7,569 bases of DNA from an uncultured Eubacteriales bacterium (GTDB taxonomy: Bacteria > Bacillota > Clostridia > Christensenellales > CAG-917), in NCBI GenBank assembly GCA_900550855.1, contig URTQ01000073.1, positions 1-7,569 of the forward strand, in the 5' to 3' direction. The position numbers and the translations under genes are program-made. Below, piece after piece: positions 1 through 6,071 of the stretch. How positions within the stretch are numbered: position 1 is the stretch's first letter; each line of letters starts with the position of its first letter. The notes under the pieces were generated by a model. It worked only from the letters and a program-made list of their open reading frames with translations, was not told the DNA's origin and did not search any database.

Positions 1-1
1 G

Positions 2-43
2 AGGGAATTTGTAGAGAAATACACGCTTTATCACAACGGATAG
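2..43 (+). CDS. Possible 3' end of an upstream gene (partial)
   Basis: Reading from base 2, the frame gives 13 codons (R-E-F-V-E-K-Y-T-L-Y-H-N-G) followed by a TAG at 41-43, three bases before the ATG of the MATE transporter gene. The short charged and aromatic tail looks like an ordinary protein C-terminus. A stop this close to the next start would fit an operon, but 13 codons cannot identify a product. The other frames are either closed early (TAG at 12-14) or run on out of frame into the transporter gene. No promoter is visible in the 46 bases, which agrees with transcription arriving from the left. Confidence 0.3.
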   Translation, partial: REFVEKYTLYHNG

Positions 44-46
44 AAT

Positions 47-1651
47 ATGAAACCACTTCATTTGCACCATCAAACCGTCGCCAAAGATATGGATATGACA
101 AGCGGACCGCTGCTCAAAAAACTCATTGCGGTGTCCCTTCCGCTTGCGTTTTCGGGCATTTTGCAACTGCTGTTCAATGCGGCGGATTTGATAGTTATCG
201 GTCAGTTTTCCGAAACGAGCACGCAATCGCTGGCGGCTGTTTCGTCAAACGTCGCGCTTATCAATCTCATAATCAACGTCGTTATAGGCTTGTCCATCGG
301 CACGAACGTGGTTATGAGTCAGGCGATTGGCTCTCGTGACGAAAAGCGCGCGCAAAACACCGTGCATACGTCGGTGCTTTTGTCGCTTATAAGCGGTACT
401 GTCGTTGGACTTGTCGGCGTGTTTTGCGCAAGATATTTCCTCGTTTGGATGAAAACCGACCCCGCGATTTTGGACAAGGCTACGGACTATCTGTTTATCT
501 ATTTTATCGGCACGCCCGCAAACGTGCTGTACAATTTCGGCGCGTCCATTCTTCGCGCAAAAGGCGATACGAAACGTCCGCTCATATATCTCACGATTGC
601 GGGTATCGTCAACGTCGCGCTCAACCTCATATTCGTTATCGTGGCAAAACTCGACGTCGAGGGCGTTGCCATTGCGACTATCGTAAGCCAGTATTTGTCC
701 TGCATTATGCTCGTTATAACCCTCTTGAAAGAAGAAGGTTATTGCAAACTCGTGCTTAAAAAACTGCGCTTCCACAAGGACGAATTTTTGCAGATACTCA
801 AAGTCGGTTTGCCGAGCGGCATACTCAACTCGTTTTTCTCTATCGCAAACGTGTTGATTCAAACCAACCTCAACGGATTCGGCTACTCGCTTGTCGCAGG
901 CAGTTCGACGGGCAGTAACCTCGAAGGATTCGTGTATACGTCTATGAACGCCGTATCGAACGCAACGGTTACGTTCGTTGGGCAAAACTACGGCGCGAAA
1001 AAGCCAAAACGTATCAAAAAAGCCGCGCTCGAAGCGTCGATAATGATTATCGTGATAAGCCTTTTGTGGACGCTCGTTTTGCTCACGGCAGGGCAGTATA
1101 TCGCAAGGCTCTACACGTCCGACCCCGAAGTTATCGGCTACGCTTGCGCGAGAATGAAAATCATTTTGCCCATATACTTCGTTTGCGGTATCGTCGAAGT
1201 GCTTGTCGGCTGTATGCGCGGTATGGGCTACTCGTTCACGCCGATGGTCGCAAACTTCTTCTGCATATGCGTGTTCCGTATCGTGTGGATTTACACCGCG
1301 TGCAGAGCGGTCAATACGCCCGAAATGCTGTATTTGAGTTGGCCGATAAGTTGGGTGCTGAACATCATCGTTGACGGCATAATTATGGCGATAGTCTACA
1401 AGCGCGAGAAGCCGAAACTCGTATCCGCAGACGAAACCGAGCCGAACGGCAACGTGGATTCGCAAATCGCAAAAGAGGACGAGGACGAATACAAGAGGGA
1501 AGTCGTGTTTGAAGAAGAATACGAAAAAGCCGAAAGCGAACCAGAAGTAACGCAACAAGAATCCGTCGTGTCGCAAGAAGAATCGGACGAAACGAAACAA
1601 AGCGAATCCGACATAGTTAAACGAAGCGGCATAAACGATAACGTTGCGTAA
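47..1651 (+). CDS. MATE family efflux transporter with acidic C-terminal tail
   Basis: This is a 12-helix inner-membrane antiporter of the MATE family, which exports cationic drugs or metabolites using a Na+ or H+ gradient. The start matches the family: K-D-M-D-M-T-S-G-P-L-L-K-K-L at residues 13-26, then the first helix with P32 and the N44-A-A-D47 region. A second family-typical segment, F164-G-A-S-I-L-R-A-K-G-D-T-K-R-P178, lies before TM5-6. The inverted second half begins near residue 250 (L-K-V-G-L-P-S-G), with G312-Q-N-Y-G316 after TM8 and R391-G-M-G-Y-S in TM11. Hydrophobic segments fill residues 24-450. Residues 452-534 form a hydrophilic tail very rich in Glu and Asp, which MATE proteins usually lack (they are commonly about 450 residues). 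The ATG at 47 is chosen because the cytoplasmic lead-in is family-like; its ribosome site (GGATAG, 38-43) is weak. Substrate unknown. Confidence 0.93.
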   Translation: MKPLHLHHQTVAKDMDMTSGPLLKKLIAVSLPLAFSGILQLLFNAADLIVIGQFSETSTQSLAAVSSNVALINLIINVVIGLSIGTNVVMSQAIGSRDEKRAQNTVHTSVLLSLISGTVVGLVGVFCARYFLVWMKTDPAILDKATDYLFIYFIGTPANVLYNFGASILRAKGDTKRPLIYLTIAGIVNVALNLIFVIVAKLDVEGVAIATIVSQYLSCIMLVITLLKEEGYCKLVLKKLRFHKDEFLQILKVGLPSGILNSFFSIANVLIQTNLNGFGYSLVAGSSTGSNLEGFVYTSMNAVSNATVTFVGQNYGAKKPKRIKKAALEASIMIIVISLLWTLVLLTAGQYIARLYTSDPEVIGYACARMKIILPIYFVCGIVEVLVGCMRGMGYSFTPMVANFFCICVFRIVWIYTACRAVNTPEMLYLSWPISWVLNIIVDGIIMAIVYKREKPKLVSADETEPNGNVDSQIAKEDEDEYKREVVFEEEYEKAESEPEVTQQESVVSQEESDETKQSESDIVKRSGINDNVA

Positions 1652-1682
1652 ACGATGCAAAAAAAAGAAAACAGCGATAAAG

Positions 1683-1714
1683 AAAATCCTTCCGAAAACT
1701 CGGAAGGATTTTTT
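1683..1714 (+). terminator. Rho-independent terminator of the MATE gene
   Basis: A perfect 13-base-pair inverted repeat (AAAATCCTTCCGA at 1683-1695, TCGGAAGGATTTT at 1700-1712) with an AAAC loop is followed by more T. It lies 31 bases after the transporter stop. On the other strand the stem is followed by an interrupted T-run (TTTTCTTTAT), so it may also stop transcripts of the convergent peptidase gene. Confidence 0.9.
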
Positions 1715-1792
1715 GAATGAATAAGTTGATTTTTTGTTTATTTTTCGCTGTTTTTTTGTAGTGCTTTTTCGATGATATCGACGTTTTCGACG

Positions 1793-3061
1793 TTATTTTG
1801 CGATGTCGCGGTCGAAGTTTTCAAGGCACTTGACGGAAATCGCATAGCAGTCGGCAAGACATTCGGGATTGAGGTTGTCCGCCGTGTCGCGCATCGTGTG
1901 ATAGTAGTCTTGAAGATTGTGGTCGAGGGCGGTGATACCTGTCGAGCGGAATCCCGCTTTGTTGAACGCCGCGTTGTCCGTTGCGCCGCCGAACGGGGGG
2001 ACCCACGTCTTGCTGCATTTGATGCCGAGTTCGTTTGCGGCGGTTATGAACGAGTCGCTCACTTCCTTGTCCGATTTTACCGTGCCGTTGAGGTCGCGAT
2101 AGTTTACGCCGAGAAAACGGCTTTCGTGAATGGTGTCGTAGGAATAAATCCAAGTGGGAACGTCGTCAAATTCGCCTTTGTGCGCTTCGCACCAAGCCAT
2201 TGCGCCGCGAAGTCCTGCTTCCTCGCTTCCCGAAATGATTACGCCCACTTCCGTGTGTTCGAGTTCGATGCCTTGATCTTTCATCGCTTTGAGAATCGCA
2301 ATGCCCATATAGCAACCCGTGAGGTTGTCGTTTGCGCCGTCCGTGATGGTGTTTTCATCCCACATAAAGTACATACCGACGAGGCAAGGGACCATAATCA
2401 AAATTGCAATGCCCATCCAGAAAAGCACCGGACCGTAAAGCGCGACGTAACCTGCAACGGTGTAGTCGACTACGGGTTGGCATTTGGTTGCGACTGCCGC
2501 CGCGATATTCAATCCGAGCACCACGAGTCCGCTCACAACGCTCGTCACGAGGTGCGCAACGTGCGCCGTACCGCCGAATTTGTTGTTGACGGGCCAGTTC
2601 CAAACCGCGTCGGGATGTCCGTTGAAAAACACTCTGCCTTTCACTTCGCCCGTGCATTTCTTGATTGCGGTGACGCTGTGTCCCGTCTTTTTGGGGAAGC
2701 ACTTGTCAACGAGTTTTTTGTAAAGACCGAATTGAATGAACAAAATCGCAAAACCCATGCCCGTAAGCACTGCGCCGAGAACGGGAAGGAAGAAGAATAG
2801 CACCATACCTGCAAGCACGAAAGTTATCGTGAAGTAAATCCAACCGAAAAACGCGTTGGGGTGTTCGGTGAAAGATTCGACGTCAGACCTCTCGCAACCG
2901 CAGTCGTTTTTGAGGTAGTCCGCCATATACTCGCACGCCATTTTTTCGCCTTCGCTGCCTGGATCGCGCTTTGGCATATCGTTGCAAATATGCGCGATTT
3001 CGTCGCACATAAACTTCGCGCTTTGCGCTTTGTTGTCGATAAGTTTTTGAAGTTTGCCCAT
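1793..3061 (-). CDS. Membrane-embedded M28 family zinc peptidase
   Basis: This is a predicted 422-residue M28 (aminopeptidase Y/S-type) metallopeptidase, which would hydrolyse peptides, usually from the N-terminus, with two zinc ions. All expected ligand motifs are present: H149-P-D151 (first ligand plus support), D241-G-A-N-D245-N (bridging Asp), S279-E280-E281-A-G (catalytic base and ligand), D309 in Y-S-Y-D, and H388 in Y-Y-H-T-M-R-D. Unusually there are four hydrophobic segments: about 71-90, 93-112, 168-192 and 203-232. The last two fall between the first and second zinc-ligand motifs. No signal peptide is seen. The ATG at 3061 is preferred over one 14 codons upstream because an AAGGGGG site (3068-3074) lies six bases ahead of it and the upstream codons run towards the promoter. 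The gene is monocistronic and convergent with the transporter gene. Peptide substrate and active-site side of the membrane are unknown. Confidence 0.9.
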   Translation of the reverse strand: MGKLQKLIDNKAQSAKFMCDEIAHICNDMPKRDPGSEGEKMACEYMADYLKNDCGCERSDVESFTEHPNAFFGWIYFTITFVLAGMVLFFFLPVLGAVLTGMGFAILFIQFGLYKKLVDKCFPKKTGHSVTAIKKCTGEVKGRVFFNGHPDAVWNWPVNNKFGGTAHVAHLVTSVVSGLVVLGLNIAAAVATKCQPVVDYTVAGYVALYGPVLFWMGIAILIMVPCLVGMYFMWDENTITDGANDNLTGCYMGIAILKAMKDQGIELEHTEVGVIISGSEEAGLRGAMAWCEAHKGEFDDVPTWIYSYDTIHESRFLGVNYRDLNGTVKSDKEVSDSFITAANELGIKCSKTWVPPFGGATDNAAFNKAGFRSTGITALDHNLQDYYHTMRDTADNLNPECLADCYAISVKCLENFDRDIAK

Positions 3062-3067
3062 AAACTT

Positions 3068-3074
3068 CCCCCTT
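3068..3074 (-). promoter_or_regulatory. Ribosome binding site fixing the M28 peptidase start
   Basis: Read on the minus strand, AAGGGGG stands six bases before the ATG at 3061. It is a near-ideal Shine-Dalgarno match. It would lie inside the coding region if translation began at the alternative in-frame Met at 3103, so it decides the start. Confidence 0.8.
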
Positions 3075-3089
3075 GAATAAGATAAAATT

Positions 3090-3119
3090 ATTATACAATA
3101 CATATGTAAATCATTTCAA
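3090..3119 (-). promoter_or_regulatory. Sigma-A promoter of the M28 peptidase gene
   Basis: On the minus strand, TTGAAA (3114-3119) is separated by 18 bases from a perfect TATAAT (3090-3095). Transcription would start near 3083 and give a leader of about 22 bases that includes the AAGGGGG ribosome site. Inferred from consensus match and position only. Confidence 0.7.
3099..3108. promoter_or_regulatory. Palindrome inside the M28 promoter spacer (possible operator)
   Basis: TACATATGTA is a perfect 10-base palindrome sitting between the -35 and -10 boxes of the peptidase promoter, a common operator position. AT-rich palindromes of this length also arise by chance, and no second copy was seen in the window, so regulation here is only a possibility. 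Confidence 0.3.
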
Positions 3120-3194
3120 TATGCGTTTTCGACAAAAGCCGACGCAAAAATCGACAATATGCGGATTTTGTATTATTAAAATTTCATTAAAAAC

Positions 3195-3260
3195 CAACGA
3201 GGGCAACAAAGAAAAGCGCATAGCGCAGTTAAGAAAAACACATAGCGTAGTTAAGAAAAA
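3195..3260 (+). repeat. 22-base tandem repeat, two good copies and one degenerate
   Basis: CGCATAGCGCAGTTAAGAAAAA (copy at 3217-3238) is followed directly by a copy at 3239-3260 that differs at only two positions (CACATAGCGTAG... start). The preceding 22 bases (3195-3216) match about 13 of 22 positions and may be an older copy. The unit is not a multiple of three, so it is not a peptide repeat. It lies in the spacer upstream of the TPR operon. Confidence 0.75.
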
Positions 3261-3266
3261 CGCACG

Positions 3267-3349
3267 GCGGCAGTCGTTGAAACCTTGCGCGGCAGTTGAA
3301 AGGAAGCGCGGAACGGAATTAATTAAAACGTATGCGGCAAATTGAAAAA
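3267..3349 (+). repeat. Degenerate GCGGCAG-TTGAAA repeats
   Basis: Three related motifs follow the 22-base tandem repeat: GGCGGCAGTCGTTGAAA beginning at 3267, GCGGCAGTTGAAA (3289-3301) and GCGGCAAATTGAAAAA (3334-3349). They share a GCG-CAGTT-GAAA pattern with the tandem copies (GCGCAGTTAAGAAA), as if one unit had been duplicated and decayed. Spacing is irregular, so function is doubtful. Confidence 0.4.
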
Positions 3350-3430
3350 GTCGAAACGGAAAAACGCAAAACGCAGGGCGGCGACGGAAAATAAAGGCGG
3401 CATAAACGACAAAGTATTTGCGTTTCCTCT

Positions 3431-3458
3431 TTGCCAAAACGCGATTTTGTGATATTAT
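3431..3458 (+). promoter_or_regulatory. Promoter of the TPR-DUF4037-Nudix-TfoX operon
   Basis: TTGCCA (3431-3436), a 16-base spacer and TATTAT (3453-3458) preceded by TGA (3450-3452, extended -10) form a good sigma-A promoter. Transcription would start near 3465, about 22 bases before the TPR ATG. This also argues against translation starting at the more upstream in-frame codon at 3418, which would lie upstream of the promoter. Confidence 0.7.
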
Positions 3459-3474
3459 ATTTCTACCAAAACGA

Positions 3475-3480
3475 GTGAGG
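3475..3480 (+). promoter_or_regulatory. Ribosome binding site fixing the TPR gene start
   Basis: GTGAGG ends six bases before the ATG at 3487. Together with the promoter just upstream, it selects this start over the in-frame codon at 3418. Confidence 0.75.
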
Positions 3481-3486
3481 CAAAAT

Positions 3487-4281
3487 ATGCAAGAAAAATG
3501 CAGTTGCTCAAAAGAACCTATCGGCACGATTCCCATCGTGCGAGTGATTGACAAAATCGACGAGATGTTTGAAAAGGACGATTTGCAAGGCGCAAAACGA
3601 GTTCTCGAATACTGGGAAAAAGAAGCCAAAGCCTTGAACGATACCAAAGGACTTTTGGAAGTGCTCAGCGAGCAAATCGGACTTTACCGCAAACTCGGCG
3701 ACAAAGAAAAAGGACTCGCAGCCGTTGACGAAGCACTTGCGATTTTGGCGTGCAACGGCACTTGTTCGAGCGTGGGCGACGCGACGATTTATCTTAATTG
3801 CGCCACGACTATGAAAGCGTTCGGAAAGGCGGAAGAAGCGATAAAGTATTACGAAATCGCAAAAGAGCAGTACGAAAAATCGCTTGAAAAAGACGACTAT
3901 CGCCTTGCGGGACTTTACAACAATTACGCCACCGCGCTTTGCGATTTGCAAGAGTTTACAAAGGGCAGAGAGTACTATAAAAAGGCAATAGATTTGCTCA
4001 AAAACAAGGGCGGTTTTTGCGAACTTGCGGTGTCCTACGTCAACCTTGCGCACCTTGCGTTCAGCGAGGCGCAAAGCAAGGGCGAAACCTGCGACGAGGA
4101 AGTGGAAAAACTTTTGAACCTCGCATATGAGTGTCTTGACGACAAGTCGCTTGTCCGTGACGGAAACTATGCGTTCGTATGCTCGAAATGTGCGCCGTCG
4201 TTTGAGTTTTTCGGATATTTCATTCAAAAAGCGGAACTCGAAAACAGGGCGAAACAAATCTACGAAAACAACAGAAAATAA
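3487..4281 (+). CDS. Cys-rich tetratricopeptide repeat (TPR) protein
   Basis: A 264-residue, all-helical cytoplasmic protein made of TPR-like pairs, expected to bind another protein rather than catalyse a reaction. Repeats are visible around residues 34-67, 61-88 (L-Y-R-K-L-G-D-K-E-K-G-L-A-A-V-D-E-A-L), 98-132 (F-G-K-A-E-E-A-I-K-Y-Y), 141-172 (L-Y-N-N-Y-A-T-A-L-C-D-L then Y-Y-K-K-A-I) and 180-217. There are 11 Cys residues, including C5-S-C7 at the N-terminus and C232-S-K-C235 near the C-terminus in the segment D-G-N-Y-A-F-V-C-S-K-C-A-P. From memory, this Cys-containing start and end are typical of clostridial TPR proteins encoded beside DUF4037. It heads the operon, 45 bases before the DUF4037 gene, so a role as scaffold or sensor for that enzyme is inferred. 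No signal peptide or membrane segment is present. Confidence 0.85.
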   Translation: MQEKCSCSKEPIGTIPIVRVIDKIDEMFEKDDLQGAKRVLEYWEKEAKALNDTKGLLEVLSEQIGLYRKLGDKEKGLAAVDEALAILACNGTCSSVGDATIYLNCATTMKAFGKAEEAIKYYEIAKEQYEKSLEKDDYRLAGLYNNYATALCDLQEFTKGREYYKKAIDLLKNKGGFCELAVSYVNLAHLAFSEAQSKGETCDEEVEKLLNLAYECLDDKSLVRDGNYAFVCSKCAPSFEFFGYFIQKAELENRAKQIYENNRK

Positions 4282-4312
4282 GTTTTATCAAACGTATTTC
4301 GAGAGATAAAAC
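4282..4312 (+). repeat. Inverted repeat between the TPR and DUF4037 genes
   Basis: GTTTTATC (4282-4289) and GATAAAAC (4305-4312) are perfect inverted copies separated by 15 bases. They begin immediately after the TPR stop and end 14 bases before the DUF4037 start. In RNA they could form an AU-rich hairpin. There is no T-run after it, so it is not a standard terminator; it may affect message processing or translation of the next gene. Confidence 0.5.
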
Positions 4313-4326
4313 GCCGATTTGGGAAT

Positions 4327-5265
4327 ATGAAAGGAATCGAAGAAGCAAGAAAGTTTTATGAAGAAGCGGGTGCGGAAATGATAAGCCGCACTTTTCCCGA
4401 CTACGAAAATCGCATTGCGGTCGGGCTTGTCGGACACGGCTCGGAATGCTTCGGCTTTGACGACCGAACCTCGCGCGACCACGATTTCGAAACGGGATTC
4501 TGCCTTTGGCTCACGAAAGAGGACGAGGAAAAAATCGGGTTTTATCTAATGCGTGCATACGATAAACTAAAAAAAGAATATGCGCTGAAAAACGGAATAA
4601 GCGACGCCCGAAACGTTGCGAGTTCGGCTTTCAAGGGCGTGTTTACGATAGACGATTTTTACAGAAGATACACGGGCGAAGACGGCGCGCCGACGACGTG
4701 GCAAGAGTGGCTGTATACCGACTCGTTCTATTTTGCGGAAGCGACCAACGGCGAAGTGTTTTGCGACGAATTGGGCGAGTTTACGAAAATCCGCAACGAG
4801 ATTTTGCACGGTATGCCCGAAGACGTTAGAATCAAAAAAATCGGCTCGTGCGCTTTGAGGGCGGCGCAGTCGGGGCAGTATAACTACGCTCGGTGCATAA
4901 AGCACGGCGAGAACGGCGCGGCTATGCTCGCGCTCTGCGAGTTTGTCAAGTCCGCTTGCGAACTTGCGTTCTTGCTTGAAAAACGACATATTCCGTACTA
5001 CAAATGGGCGATAAGACAAATGCGCTCGCTCTCAAAATTCGGCTCGCTTGCCGCCCCTCTCGAATTTCTGCTTACGGCAGACAACGACGAGAGCGGCAAA
5101 AAGGTGAAACGAGAGATTGTCGAGGACGTTTGCGGCGCGTTTGCAAAAGAGATGAACGAGCAGTTCGAGTTGAAAATAGAAGGAAACTATCTCGAACCGT
5201 TCGGCTACGCAATCCAAAAACGAATCAAAAATGCGGATATTCGCAATTTGCACGTTATTTTGTGA
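4327..5265 (+). CDS. DUF4037 protein, putative nucleotidyltransferase
   Basis: A 312-residue protein matching DUF4037, a family with the DNA polymerase beta-like nucleotidyltransferase fold. The signature G38-S39, then 11 residues, then D51-H-D53 fits the hG[GS]...Dh[DE]h metal-binding motif, inside the family-typical stretch G-H-G-S-E-C-F-G-F-D-D-R-T-S-R-D-H-D-F. A third acidic residue may be D147 in T-N-G-E-V-F-C-D. Residues about 150-312 are helical and include Q184-Y-N-Y-A-R-C and I-P-Y-Y-K-W, resembling the helical domains of aminoglycoside-type nucleotidyltransferases. It would move a nucleotide onto a protein, RNA or small molecule, but no DUF4037 substrate is known to me. The ATG at 4327 has a weak, close GGGA site, yet the first residues (E-E-A-R-K-F-Y-E-E-A-G) agree with the family. 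The stop is six bases from the Nudix start. A regulatory rather than catalytic role remains possible. Confidence 0.87.
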   Translation: MKGIEEARKFYEEAGAEMISRTFPDYENRIAVGLVGHGSECFGFDDRTSRDHDFETGFCLWLTKEDEEKIGFYLMRAYDKLKKEYALKNGISDARNVASSAFKGVFTIDDFYRRYTGEDGAPTTWQEWLYTDSFYFAEATNGEVFCDELGEFTKIRNEILHGMPEDVRIKKIGSCALRAAQSGQYNYARCIKHGENGAAMLALCEFVKSACELAFLLEKRHIPYYKWAIRQMRSLSKFGSLAAPLEFLLTADNDESGKKVKREIVEDVCGAFAKEMNEQFELKIEGNYLEPFGYAIQKRIKNADIRNLHVIL

Positions 5266-5271
5266 GGTAAT

Positions 5272-5691
5272 ATGAGAGAAAAATCTTGCGGAACGGTGAC
5301 GTTCACGACGGCATACGGCGGCATAAAATATTTGATTACGCAAACCGACTACGGCGTGTACGGGTTTGCGAAAGGTCACGTCGAGGACGGCGAGAGCGAA
5401 AGACAAACCGCAATCCGCGAAACGTGGGAAGAAACGTCGGTAAAACCCAAAATCGTCAACGGGTTTCGCAAAACGATAGAATATACGCTCAAAAACGGCA
5501 ACGAGAAAACCGTCGTGTTTTTCCTCGGCGATTTCGGTGCGCAACAGCCTTGTCACAACGACGGATTCGAGAATATGACCTACAAAATCCTGCCGTACGA
5601 GGAAGCGCTCGAACTTCTGACGTTTGACAACACAAAACGCATACTTAAAAGCGCGCACGCGTTTTTGACGAAAAAATACAAGAATAATTAA
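5272..5691 (+). CDS. Nudix hydrolase, diadenosine-tetraphosphatase-like
   Basis: A 139-residue single-domain Nudix enzyme, a family that hydrolyses nucleoside diphosphates linked to another moiety. The Nudix box spans residues 35-57: G35, E41, R49-E50, W52, E53-E54 and V57, giving the metal-binding R-E-x-W-E-E core. S56 replaces the usual Gly and T51 the usual aliphatic residue. The opening S5-C-G-T-V-T-F followed by Y-L-I-T-Q and Y-G-F-A-K-G-H resembles asymmetrical bis(5'-nucleosyl)-tetraphosphatases (Ap4A hydrolases), so dinucleoside polyphosphates are the best substrate guess. The start lies six bases after the DUF4037 stop, with the ribosome site GAGGT (5264-5268) overlapping that TGA, suggesting coupled translation. 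The pairing with a nucleotidyltransferase suggests opposed or sequential nucleotide chemistry. An RNA or protein-bound nucleotide substrate cannot be excluded. Confidence 0.9.
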   Translation: MREKSCGTVTFTTAYGGIKYLITQTDYGVYGFAKGHVEDGESERQTAIRETWEETSVKPKIVNGFRKTIEYTLKNGNEKTVVFFLGDFGAQQPCHNDGFENMTYKILPYEEALELLTFDNTKRILKSAHAFLTKKYKNN

Positions 5692-5700
5692 GGTGATATT

Positions 5701-6009
5701 ATGGCTTCGAGCAAGGAATATTTGAACTTTATATTGGAACAAACGGCAAACTTGAATTTGACGCATCGCGCAATGATGAACGAGTATTTGCTATACAAAG
5801 ACGGCGTATATTTCGGCGGTATTTTCGACGATAGATTGCTTGTCAAAATGACGAAAAGCGTTGAAAAATACGCAATGAGCGAGCAACTTCCGTACGAGAG
5901 CGCAAAGCCGATGTATCTCGTCGATTGCGTGGACGAGCCGGACAAACTCTGCGCGATTATATCGGAAGTCACCGAAGATTTGAAAAATAATCCGAAGAAG
6001 AAAAAGTGA
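5701..6009 (+). CDS. TfoX/Sxy N-terminal-domain protein
   Basis: A 102-residue protein resembling the TfoX N-terminal domain, as seen in stand-alone short proteins of Bacillota. Recognisable segments are M1-A-S-S-K-E-Y-L, H23-R-A-M-M-N-E-Y-L-L-Y, G38-G-I-F-D-D-R-L-L-V-K and Y64-E-S-A-K-P-M-Y-L-V. The domain was named from the Gammaproteobacterial competence regulators TfoX and Sxy, but short versions without the C-terminal domain are common and mostly uncharacterised, so a competence role should not be assumed. The tail ends in a run of four Lys. The ribosome site AAGGTGAT (5690-5697) overlaps the Nudix TAA stop, nine bases before the ATG, so it is the last gene of the operon. No DNA-binding motif, membrane segment or signal peptide is seen. 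Confidence 0.82.
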   Translation: MASSKEYLNFILEQTANLNLTHRAMMNEYLLYKDGVYFGGIFDDRLLVKMTKSVEKYAMSEQLPYESAKPMYLVDCVDEPDKLCAIISEVTEDLKNNPKKKK

Positions 6010-6028
6010 CCGTCGGCGGCTCGATTGC

Positions 6029-6051
6029 AAAATCCGTTCGCAAGCGGTTTT
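6029..6051 (+). other. Weak hairpin after the operon (possible first terminator)
   Basis: AAAA-T-CCGTT (6029-6038), loop CGCA and AGCGG-TTTT (6043-6051) form a short stem with one bulge and one G-T wobble pair, ending in four T. It lies 20 bases past the TfoX-domain gene. It is weaker than the hairpin at 6141 and may be only a partial terminator. Confidence 0.3.
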
Positions 6052-6071
6052 ACGGTTGCTTGAAAATGCGC

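Larger units (their letters stand above)
3120..3430. other. Divergent intergenic spacer without a convincing gene
   Basis: About 310 bases separate the promoter of the M28 gene from that of the TPR operon. The plus strand is purine-rich (many GAAAA and AAAAC runs). It contains degenerate short repeats, listed separately, and a repeated CAATATGCG at 3117-3125 and 3155-3163. An open frame crosses it (from a TTG at 3073 to 3345), but it has no ribosome site and a biased Lys/Arg composition. No tRNA, riboswitch core or terminator-like hairpin stands out. Confidence 0.6.

Noticed and set aside
245..1660. Long open frame (471 codons) on the minus strand opposite the MATE gene
   Set aside because: The plus-strand frame has full MATE family features. 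The antisense translation is rich in His, Arg and Phe with no family resemblance, and arises from codon bias.
1772..2800. Long open frame (342 codons) on the plus strand opposite the M28 gene
   Set aside because: The minus strand carries a complete set of M28 zinc ligands with a promoter and ribosome site; the plus-strand frame has neither, and its composition is shadow-like.
3195..3260. CRISPR array
   Set aside because: The repeats are adjacent tandem copies with no unique spacers between them.
3073..3345. Open frame of 90 codons in the divergent spacer
   Set aside because: It begins with TTG (first ATG at 3121), has no ribosome site, crosses the M28 promoter and the non-triplet tandem repeat, and has a skewed Lys/Arg composition.
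3418..3486. N-terminal extension of the TPR gene from an upstream in-frame codon
   Set aside because: This stretch contains the promoter boxes; the ATG at 3487 has the ribosome site and the family-like start.
5701..6009. Evidence for a natural competence locus
   Set aside because: Only the TfoX N-terminal domain is present and no DNA-uptake genes are nearby, so the competence label is not supported.
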